Positions 6,781 through 12,410 of a stretch of DNA of 16,240 nt are shown piece after piece. This DNA comes from Thermoproteota archaeon (GTDB lineage: Archaea; Korarchaeota; Korarchaeia; Korarchaeales; Korarchaeaceae): assembly GCA_015521385.1 (NCBI GenBank), contig WAOH01000050.1:1-16240 (forward strand), written 5' to 3'. The notes beneath the pieces are model-generated. The model had not been told where the DNA came from. It searched no databases and saw nothing but the letters and a program-made list of their open reading frames with translations. The translations under genes were made by a program, and so were the position numbers. How positions within the stretch are numbered: the stretch's first letter is position 1; the number at the start of each line of letters is the position of its first letter.

Positions 6781-7203
6781 ATGGAGGCTGAAAGTGAGTT
6801 TAAGGAGTATTATGCGAAAAATATGAGAGGTATTTCCGGCTGGTTCAAGGCTAGGGCATACACTATTGAGAGATGGCTTTACGCCGCTCATAGGATAACC
6901 GGGATCCTGATAGTCCTGTTCGTGTTGGCTCACTTCTACAGCACTGGGTGGCATCCGGGGCTGTGGTGGGACGCGCTGCTGGGCATCATCGTTACATTCC
7001 ACACGGCCAACGGGATAAGACTCATACTTGCGGAGCTGGGATTCGCCGTAGGAAAGCCCCTCTTAGTTAAAAAACCATCTCAGAGACCTGTGTCGATAGA
7101 GGGAGTTCAGAGATACCTAGTGGTATTCGCTCTGGTGCTGTTCTTCGTCCTCGCGGCCATTTGGGCATACTACGCCCTTGTGGTTCAACCCATGATGGGG
7201 TGA
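6781..7203 (+). CDS. sdhC: Succinate dehydrogenase membrane anchor, SdhC-type
   Basis: 140 aa from ATG 6781, with GAGGTGA (6770-6776) overlapping the sdhA stop; the GTG at 6772 lies within this site. Three transmembrane helices (about 38-54, 63-87, 111-134). HRITG (37-41) is the SdhC signature before helix I, and His74 in FHTANGIR corresponds to the axial ligand of heme b. The second His of the common GIRH motif is Leu here. It anchors SdhAB in the membrane and forms the quinone site with the next gene product. Confidence 0.87.
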   Translation: MEAESEFKEYYAKNMRGISGWFKARAYTIERWLYAAHRITGILIVLFVLAHFYSTGWHPGLWWDALLGIIVTFHTANGIRLILAELGFAVGKPLLVKKPSQRPVSIEGVQRYLVVFALVLFFVLAAIWAYYALVVQPMMG

Positions 7204-7208
7204 TGGGC

Positions 7209-7529
7209 ATGAGGGAATCCACTGTCATGTTCCTTCACTATATTACTGCCATTCTGATAGCGATTACCGGCCTGATCCACCTGCTAGCGAACAACGATCC
7301 CGGTATAGGCGCGGTCATAAAGGCTAACTCTGCTCTTTACTTCGGCAACATGGCGATATTCCTAGCGGCCCTCCTGTACCATGCATTCAACGGGGTTAGG
7401 GTCATCCTCATTGAAATGGTACCAGACAAGTGCTGGACCAAGTGGATCAGCTGGGCCGTCCTGATAGTAGGGATCGTCACCTACGCAGTGGGACTGCAGG
7501 TGCTAATGGTTGCACTTGGATTTGCGTGA
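7209..7529 (+). CDS. sdhD: Succinate dehydrogenase membrane anchor, SdhD-type
   Basis: 106 aa from ATG 7209; GGGGTGA (7197-7203), which includes the sdhC stop, is the binding site with 5-nt spacing. Three hydrophobic helices (about 8-26, 42-69, 79-103). His58 in YHAFNGVR is the candidate second ligand of heme b; its surroundings (HxxNG[IV]R) closely mirror His74 of SdhC, so the two anchors look like diverged duplicates. The next gene begins 12 nt later. Confidence 0.83.
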   Translation: MRESTVMFLHYITAILIAITGLIHLLANNDPGIGAVIKANSALYFGNMAIFLAALLYHAFNGVRVILIEMVPDKCWTKWISWAVLIVGIVTYAVGLQVLMVALGFA

Positions 7530-7541
7530 GGAGGTGGTATT

Positions 7542-8414
7542 ATGAGCTCAGAGGAAGCTAAGGAGTATGCCCTTCCGCCTGAGGTACTTGAGGAGACCAT
7601 TAGGGCATCTGAAGAGCTCTGGAAGCCGGTTAGGAAGATAAAGTTCAGGATTTACAAGTACAATCCAAGGAAGGATTACGCCCCGCACTGGGAAGAGCAT
7701 GAACTGGAAGTTTCTAGGGGAATGACAGTTCTGGACGCTCTGTTGGTAATAAAGGGGGAGATGGATCACTCCCTCGGGGTCAGGTACTCCTGCAGGATGG
7801 GGCTCTGCGGATCCTGCGCGATGATGATAAACGGTAAGCAGATGCTGGCTTGCCAGACTAGAGTCTTGGAGGCTGCTGGAGACGGTGATGTTGTCGAGTT
7901 AAGGCCCTTAGACAACTTCCCCGTTGAGAGGGACCTAGCTGCTGACTTCACGTCCTTCTTCGAGAAGCATAAGGCTGTTAAGCCTTGGATAATAAGAAAC
8001 GACGAGGTCGAACTCAACAACCCCACCGGGCCCTACAAGCAAACGGTCGATGAATACGCTAGATACTACCAGTTCACCGACTGTATAAAGTGTGGGGCCT
8101 GTCTGTCCGCTTGCCCGACTGCCGCCACAGACTACGAGTACTTGGGACCCCAAGCCCTAGCCCAGGCGTACAGGTACATGGTCGACACTAGGGATGATGG
8201 CCTCGATGTCAGGATACCCATAGTGGATAGTGAGCACGGATGCTGGCGCTGCCACTTCGCTGCCTCGTGCTCAGACGTCTGCCCCAGAGGGGTGGATCCT
8301 GCGCAAGGAATACAGCTCCTGAAGAAGCTCCTTATAAAGAGGAAATTCGGATTCAAGCCGCACAAACCGGCTGAGGCCCTCCCAGCCAAGGTCAAGGCGG
8401 AAAGGAAGGAGTGA
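7542..8414 (+). CDS. sdhB: Succinate dehydrogenase iron-sulfur subunit
   Basis: 290 aa; carries electrons from FAD to the quinone site through three clusters. The [2Fe-2S] ferredoxin domain has Cys84, Cys89, Cys92 and Cys104 (SCRMGLCGSC). The second domain has CIKCGACLSACP (181-192) and CHFAASCSDVCP (237-248), giving [4Fe-4S] ligands Cys181, 184, 187 and 247 and [3Fe-4S] ligands Cys191, 237 and 243. One additional Cys (234) sits three residues before the 3Fe site. An N-terminal extension of about 30 residues precedes the ferredoxin fold. GAGGAGGTG (7529-7537) is the binding site. Last gene of the sdh operon. Confidence 0.95.
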   Translation: MSSEEAKEYALPPEVLEETIRASEELWKPVRKIKFRIYKYNPRKDYAPHWEEHELEVSRGMTVLDALLVIKGEMDHSLGVRYSCRMGLCGSCAMMINGKQMLACQTRVLEAAGDGDVVELRPLDNFPVERDLAADFTSFFEKHKAVKPWIIRNDEVELNNPTGPYKQTVDEYARYYQFTDCIKCGACLSACPTAATDYEYLGPQALAQAYRYMVDTRDDGLDVRIPIVDSEHGCWRCHFAASCSDVCPRGVDPAQGIQLLKKLLIKRKFGFKPHKPAEALPAKVKAERKE

Positions 8415-8424
8415 TACACTCCCC

Positions 8425-8455
8425 ATTCCCTTCTTTTAAACAGTTGTTCAAGAAG
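8425..8455 (+). terminator. Likely end of the sdh transcript
   Basis: A pyrimidine-rich stretch with TTCTTTT follows the sdhB stop, and CTTCTT (8430-8435) can pair with AAGAAG (8450-8455). It is a weak hairpin; the T-rich stretch is the better evidence. Confidence 0.35.
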
Positions 8456-8472
8456 CCTGATTAGCCGACCTC

Positions 8473-8479
8473 TTTATTA
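8473..8479 (+). promoter_or_regulatory. Promoter of the C/D box sRNA (and probably prsW)
   Basis: TTTATTA is centred 26 nt before G8502, the first base of the sRNA terminal stem. No other TATA element fits prsW without lying inside the sRNA, so both may share this promoter. Confidence 0.55.
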
Positions 8480-8501
8480 GGTTAATCGATTGAAGGCGCT
8501 A

Positions 8502-8561
8502 GGGGGAATGAGGTAGGATCAACCGGCTGAGAGATGATGACTTTGCCGAGTCCCGACCCCC
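8502..8561 (+). ncRNA. C/D box guide sRNA, dual guide to 16S and 23S rRNA
   Basis: Guides 2'-O-methylation of rRNA with L7Ae, Nop5 and fibrillarin. The order is: GGGGG (8502-8506), C box ATGAGGT (8508-8514), 12-nt guide (8515-8526), D' box CTGA (8527-8530), 3-nt spacer, C' box ATGATGA (8534-8540), 12-nt guide (8541-8552), D box CCGA (8553-8556), CCCCC (8557-8561) closing the terminal stem. The first guide, AGGATCAACCGG, is perfectly complementary to CCGGUUGAUCCU at the 5' end of archaeal 16S rRNA, and the match stops exactly at the boxes. The second, CTTTGCCGAGTC, pairs over at least 10 nt with ACUCGGCAAA of archaeal 23S rRNA (near E. coli 1665-1675, from memory). By the box-plus-five rule the targets are the first U of GGUUGAUC and the C before GGCAAA. 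The outer C and D boxes are imperfect; symmetry, stem, promoter and guides make the call strong. Confidence 0.87.
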
Positions 8562-8576
8562 ATCCAGAGGGAGATC

Positions 8577-9257
8577 ATGCTGCATCTGCTGGTGCTCGCA
8601 ATTGCTCCTGGGATCTTTCTGCTGATGTTCTTCTACCTAAAGGATAGATATGAGAAGGAATCCCTCTCATTAGTCGGGAAGGTGTTCCTCGCAGGTATAA
8701 TAGCTGTCTTTCCAGCTGTGATCCTCGAAGACCTCCTCCTCTCGGATCTATCCCCAAGTATGGGGGATCTCCCAGCCCTCATATACTCGAGCTACTTGGG
8801 AATAGGGTTCCCAGAGGAGCTGGTTAAGTTCCTAGCCGTGATGCTGGTGGCTTACAACTCTAAGGAGTTCAATGAGCCCTTTGATGGCGTGGTCTACTCT
8901 GTGGCCTCTTCCTTGGGGTTCGCCACTCTTGAAAACATATTCTACGTGCTGGAGGGAGGCGTTCTAGTGGGTATAGCGAGGGCCGTGCTGGCGGTTCCCA
9001 GCCACGCTCTGGACGGTGCGGTGATGGGAATTTACCTAGGGAGGGTGAAGTTGATGGGATACAGGGGTGGCTTGACGAGAGCTCTGATCTATCCGGTGCT
9101 GCTCCATGGCACATACGATTTCCTCCTCTTCGTTGACCCCGTCGCATTCCTGTTCCTGGGGATTCCGCTCATGCTGCTGGCTTTGAAATTCGTTCTGAGG
9201 TCGATGAGGGTGCTTGAGGAATCCTCTCCCTTCAAACCACCCAGAATCTCGCCTTGA
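8577..9257 (+). CDS. prsW: PrsW-family intramembrane glutamic protease
   Basis: 226 aa, an integral membrane protein with about seven to eight hydrophobic segments. Family motifs are in order: PEELVKF (79-85, Glu80/Glu81), FDGVVYSVASSLGFATLEN (102-120, Asp103, Glu119), PSHALDG (His143) and LLHGTYDF (His177). These are the conserved acidic and His residues of the PrsW/CPBP-like superfamily. In Bacillus PrsW cuts an anti-sigma factor; archaea lack that system, so the substrate here is unknown. GAGGGAGA lies just before ATG 8577, only 15 nt after the guide sRNA. Its stop is followed at once by the promoter of the next gene. Confidence 0.83.
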   Translation: MLHLLVLAIAPGIFLLMFFYLKDRYEKESLSLVGKVFLAGIIAVFPAVILEDLLLSDLSPSMGDLPALIYSSYLGIGFPEELVKFLAVMLVAYNSKEFNEPFDGVVYSVASSLGFATLENIFYVLEGGVLVGIARAVLAVPSHALDGAVMGIYLGRVKLMGYRGGLTRALIYPVLLHGTYDFLLFVDPVAFLFLGIPLMLLALKFVLRSMRVLEESSPFKPPRISP

Positions 9258-9260
9258 ACC

Positions 9261-9268
9261 TTTATTTA
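9261..9268 (+). promoter_or_regulatory. TATA box of the superoxide reductase-like gene
   Basis: TTTATTTA is centred 27 nt before ATG 9292, pointing to a leaderless transcript or one with very few leader bases. GGGGGGT (9279-9285) would then be untranscribed. Confidence 0.5.
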
Positions 9269-9291
9269 CGCGTACTCTCGGGGGGTAAGCG

Positions 9292-9981
9292 ATGATCGAC
9301 GAGGTATTCTACCGGTGCGAGGTTTGCGGCAGGGTAGTCGAGTCCTACTCCAGGTCGACCGAGCCCCTCATGTGCCATGGGAGACCCATGGCCCTCATGG
9401 AGATCAAGGGAAGGGGAGATGAAGGCGCCGAGGAGCACGAACCCAGCGTATTCGACGAGGAGGATGGGAAGATATACGTGGAGGTAGGGGTAGTCCCCCA
9501 TGAGATGGTGGAAGATTCTAGGATAGTCTGGATAGAGATCGAGGATGCGGAGGGCAGGGTGAGGAGGTACCTGACCGGTAGCGTGCCCGGGACTACCTTC
9601 GACAAGCCTAAGAGCGACTTTGAAATCAGGATCTTCTGTTCCAAGCATGGGATCTGGAAGTTCAGCTTCAAATTGGCCAGTGAGGACCTTAGAAAGGCTG
9701 TGAAGGAAGCAGCGGAGAGATTCAACTCCCTCAGGAGCCCGGAGGCCAAGGCCGTCGTATTGGAGATCGGGGGTGACCTCGTTAAGGTAGAGTTCACGGG
9801 GAATTTCTGCAGGACCTGTGGCTTCTACGACTATTTCGAGGATTTCAGGCTTGCCTTGGAAGATTTCGGAGTGAAGGCGAGGACCGTTGAGATAGACGAG
9901 TTCGAGGATGGAGCGGTGGTGACGTACAGGGTGGAAGGTGGTGAGGGTGGCGATAGAGGACCTAGTCAGGGAAGTGAATAG
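9292..9981 (+). CDS. Desulfoferrodoxin/superoxide reductase-like protein with extra C-terminal domain
   Basis: 229 aa. The N-terminal desulforedoxin-like metal site is Cys9, Cys12, Cys28 and His29 (C-x2-CG...CHG), with His where desulforedoxins have a second Cys. The middle part aligns by pattern with the superoxide reductase domain: EEH (47-49) for EKH, VPHEM (His70) for VPHPM, WIEI (80-83), and FCSKHGIW (Cys116, His119) for YCNxHGxW. So three of four His ligands and the axial Cys are kept, but the His expected at about 76 is Ser, and the catalytic Lys before His49 is Glu48. Residues 150-229 form an additional domain with CRTCG (173-177) that I do not recognise. Its 3' end overlaps the DNA glycosylase start, suggesting a shared oxidative-stress role. 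Activity as a superoxide reductase is uncertain. Confidence 0.75.
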   Translation: MIDEVFYRCEVCGRVVESYSRSTEPLMCHGRPMALMEIKGRGDEGAEEHEPSVFDEEDGKIYVEVGVVPHEMVEDSRIVWIEIEDAEGRVRRYLTGSVPGTTFDKPKSDFEIRIFCSKHGIWKFSFKLASEDLRKAVKEAAERFNSLRSPEAKAVVLEIGGDLVKVEFTGNFCRTCGFYDYFEDFRLALEDFGVKARTVEIDEFEDGAVVTYRVEGGEGGDRGPSQGSE

Positions 9982-10579
9982 GCTGAAGGAAGGGGAGGTC
10001 TCCAAGTTAATAGCCAATAGGATGAGGGAATTTGAAGAGTTAGGCGGGAGGAGCAATGAGGAGATATTCAAGGAGCTGGCTTTCTGTCTCTTGACGGCCA
10101 ACTATAGTGCCGAGGGCGGAATCAAGATACAGAAGGCAATAGGGGATGGGTTCATCACCCTTCCCAAGGAGGAGCTGGAGAGGAGGCTCAGGGAGCTGGG
10201 GCACCGATTCCCGAGGGCCAGGGCCGAGTACATTGTAGAGGCTAGGAGGCTTCTACCCATCCTCAAGGATATTTTAAGGAGTTTCGATGACGAGAAGAAA
10301 CTGAGGGAGTGGTTGGCGAGGAACGTTAAGGGATTGGGGTACAAGGAGGCGAGCCATTTTCTGAGGAACATAGGCTACAAGAATGTAGCGATAATCGATT
10401 ACCATATAGTGGACGTACTGGTGAGGTTCGGCGTTATAGAGAGGCCCAGAACCCTCACCAAGAGGAAATACCTGGAGATAGAGTCCATTCTCGAGAGGAT
10501 AGCCAGGGAGACGGGCTTAACCTTGGGGGAGCTGGACCTCTACCTTTGGTACATGGAGACGGGGAAGGTTCTTAAATAG
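9938..10579 (+). CDS. ogg: N-glycosylase/DNA lyase, archaeal Ogg2 type (8-oxoguanine repair)
   Basis: 213 aa. Removes 8-oxoguanine and cleaves the abasic site by beta-elimination. The helix-hairpin-helix GPD core reads GLGYKEASHFLRN (132-144) with the Schiff-base Lys136, then AIIDYHI with catalytic Asp154. FCLLTANYSAEGG (49-61) and the C-terminal WYMETGKVLK match the Methanocaldococcus jannaschii Ogg2 family closely, including the C-terminal Lys used for 8-oxoguanine recognition. The start is one of three in-frame GTG codons (9938, 9941, 9947) around GGTGGTGAGG; the best is unclear. All overlap the upstream SOR-like gene by 35-44 nt. Confidence 0.93.
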   Translation: MVRVAIEDLVREVNRLKEGEVSKLIANRMREFEELGGRSNEEIFKELAFCLLTANYSAEGGIKIQKAIGDGFITLPKEELERRLRELGHRFPRARAEYIVEARRLLPILKDILRSFDDEKKLREWLARNVKGLGYKEASHFLRNIGYKNVAIIDYHIVDVLVRFGVIERPRTLTKRKYLEIESILERIARETGLTLGELDLYLWYMETGKVLK

Positions 10580-10608
10580 GCCGATTGGCGCGCGTTCGAG
10601 GTGATGGA

Positions 10609-11076
10609 ATGAAGAGGAACCTGAGTAGTGATGTCGCCATGCTCGCGGTGATTGCAGCTGCGTACGCGGTACTCACCCTAGTGCTCGCTCCGATCTCTTT
10701 CTACGCGATTCAAGTTAGGGTTGCGGATGCCCTACTGGCGCTCTCCGTGCTGATGGGTCCACCTGCCATACTTGGGACGACGCTGGGTTGCTTCATAGCG
10801 AACATGCTCGGGCCCTTCGGGATCGTGGATGCTCTTGGTGGTTCCTTGGCCAATCTCATCACCACAGCCATAGCGTGGAAGCTAAGAGACAGGCCTCTAC
10901 TGGCTCTGGGGCAGATGCCTATAACGGTCTCTCTAATAGTTTCTGCGTACCTGTATCAGCTGTTCAACCAGCCTTTCCTCGTAACCTTCGGTTACATACT
11001 GATCGGATCGGTAATAGCCATAGACGTTATCGGTGTCGCGTTACTGAAGGCTGTCGAGAGGGTTTATCGCAGCTAG
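10609..11076 (+). CDS. queT: QueT-type membrane transporter (ECF S component-like)
   Basis: 155 aa, with five or six hydrophobic helices. The pattern AAAYAVLTLVLAPISFYAIQVRVADALLAL (17-46 region), GTTLGCFIANMLGPFG (56-71) and VDALGGSLAN (73-82) fits the QueT family, the S component of ECF transporters proposed to import a queuosine or archaeosine precursor. No ECF ATPase or T subunit gene is nearby, so it would rely on a module elsewhere. Start ATG 10609 follows GAGGTGA (10598-10604); the upstream in-frame GCG-rich stretch from 10585 lacks a binding site. TTAAATA (10572-10578) at the end of the glycosylase gene may be its TATA box. The substrate is inferred from family name only. Confidence 0.75.
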   Translation: MKRNLSSDVAMLAVIAAAYAVLTLVLAPISFYAIQVRVADALLALSVLMGPPAILGTTLGCFIANMLGPFGIVDALGGSLANLITTAIAWKLRDRPLLALGQMPITVSLIVSAYLYQLFNQPFLVTFGYILIGSVIAIDVIGVALLKAVERVYRS

Positions 11077-11090
11077 GTGCCATCCTCCCT

Positions 11091-11100
11091 CTCTTTTTAC
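11091..11100 (+). terminator. T-run after queT
   Basis: CTCTTTTTAC lies 15 nt after the queT stop, a typical hairpin-free archaeal terminator. Confidence 0.4.
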
Positions 11101-11303
11101 CTTCATCCCTACGTTGGTTAATGAAAGAATCATCGACGGGCGTCAAGATTAACGCGGGGATACGCATGCCCCTATTTATATAATTCTTGTTTATTTCCGG
11201 CCCGTAACATACTAACTTTTAATATTTACAGTGGGGAAGCCCCTGATCAGAGCTATAGGCCTCGATTGGGCAGCTATATTCCCTCTAGCAGGATGGTGAT
11301 CTT
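11101..11303 (+). promoter_or_regulatory. Promoter and leader region of the HMG-CoA synthase operon
   Basis: No gene is seen here. TATTTATATAA (11173-11183) and TTTTAATATTTA (11217-11228) are two TATA candidates; the second gives a leader of about 50 nt. GGGGAAGCCCC (11233-11243) can form a short hairpin. AGCTATA occurs twice (11251-11257 and 11272-11278), 21 nt apart on the same side of the helix, a possible operator. GGTGAT (11294-11299) is the ribosome binding site for ATG 11304. Confidence 0.45.
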
Positions 11304-12389
11304 ATGAGAGCGAATAGGAAGGTTGGGATAGTGGGTTGGGGAGTTTACGTCCCCAAATGGCGCATCAAGTCGGAGGAACTGGCGAGAGGATGGGGACGTG
11401 ATTGGAATAGGTACGCGGCAGGTATAATGGTTGAGGAGAAGAGCGTTCCCGGCATAGACGAGGACACATTCACCATAGCTTACGAGGCGTCGATTAACGC
11501 GCTAAAGCGGGCGCGCATAGATGCATCGCTGCTCAGGGCTGTGTACGTGGGGACGGAGTCCAAACCCTATGCTGTGAAAACCACCGCGACAATGCTCATA
11601 GACGCTCTGGGGGCCGGAGGTGAGGGCAGGCTCACCACTGGAGCTGACTACGAGTTCGCCTGCAAGGCTGGAACGGAGGCCATCCAGTCCATTCTGGGGC
11701 TCGTGGGCTCTGGGATGATCGACTACGGATTGGCCGTCGGGGCCGATACGGCCCAAGGCGCCCCGGGAGACGCGCTGGAATACACGGCTTCAGCTGGCGG
11801 CGCCGCCTACATCCTAGGTCCGGCTGACAGGTCGGTGGCGGTGATAGAGGCTTCCCTCTCGCACGTGACCGACACCCCTGATTTCTGGAGGAGACAGCAT
11901 GAGCGCTATCCGGCTCATACGAGGGCCTTTACGGGTGAGCCAGCGTACTTCAAGCACATCATGACGGCAGCGAGGGAACTCATGAGCCTCATGGGTACTA
12001 CCCCGGAGGACTACGACTACGCTATATTCCACCAGCCCAACGGCAAGTTCCCCTTGAGGGTGGGGACGAGGCTTGGATTCACACCGGATAAGATAAAACC
12101 GGGTCTGATAACTCCCTACATAGGAAATACCTACAGCGGATCGGCTCTGGTAGGACTGGCGGCCGTCTTGGATCAAGCTAAGCCAGGACAGAAGATCTTG
12201 GTCGTATCATTCGGTTCGGGAGCTGGGAGCGATGCGTTTCACATAGAAGTGAAGGAGGGGATAGAGGAAGTCCAAGGATTGGCTCCCAAGACCATGGATT
12301 ACGTCTCTAGGAAGGAGTACGTGGATTACACGACATACGCTAGGTACAGGAGGATGATCCGCATGCTGCACGACTTCAGCGCTTACTGA
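11304..12389 (+). CDS. Hydroxymethylglutaryl-CoA synthase
   Basis: 361 aa. Condenses acetyl-CoA with acetoacetyl-CoA to HMG-CoA, the entry to mevalonate and archaeal lipid synthesis. Archaeal length (about 350). VEEKSVPG (43-50) carries the catalytic Glu, YEFACKAGTEA (116-126) the acyl-accepting Cys120, HQPNGKFP (243-250) the catalytic His243, and GNTYSGSA the late conserved loop. All expected catalytic residues are present. It is followed by the thiolase homologue after 21 nt and by DUF35, the arrangement that in methanogens encodes one channelling complex sharing a CoA site. Confidence 0.95.
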   Translation: MRANRKVGIVGWGVYVPKWRIKSEELARGWGRDWNRYAAGIMVEEKSVPGIDEDTFTIAYEASINALKRARIDASLLRAVYVGTESKPYAVKTTATMLIDALGAGGEGRLTTGADYEFACKAGTEAIQSILGLVGSGMIDYGLAVGADTAQGAPGDALEYTASAGGAAYILGPADRSVAVIEASLSHVTDTPDFWRRQHERYPAHTRAFTGEPAYFKHIMTAARELMSLMGTTPEDYDYAIFHQPNGKFPLRVGTRLGFTPDKIKPGLITPYIGNTYSGSALVGLAAVLDQAKPGQKILVVSFGSGAGSDAFHIEVKEGIEEVQGLAPKTMDYVSRKEYVDYTTYARYRRMIRMLHDFSAY

Positions 12390-12410
12390 TGTGTTACGGG
12401 AGGTGTTGCC

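Noticed and set aside
7820..7832. ATGATGAT as a C box of another guide RNA
   Set aside because: Lies in the sdhB [2Fe-2S] domain coding sequence, with no D box at the right spacing and no terminal stem.
9262..10101. 279-codon open frame on the minus strand
   Set aside because: It lies antisense to the SOR-like and glycosylase genes, which have clear motifs; its protein is low-complexity Leu/Ser/Pro without a family and has no promoter or binding site.
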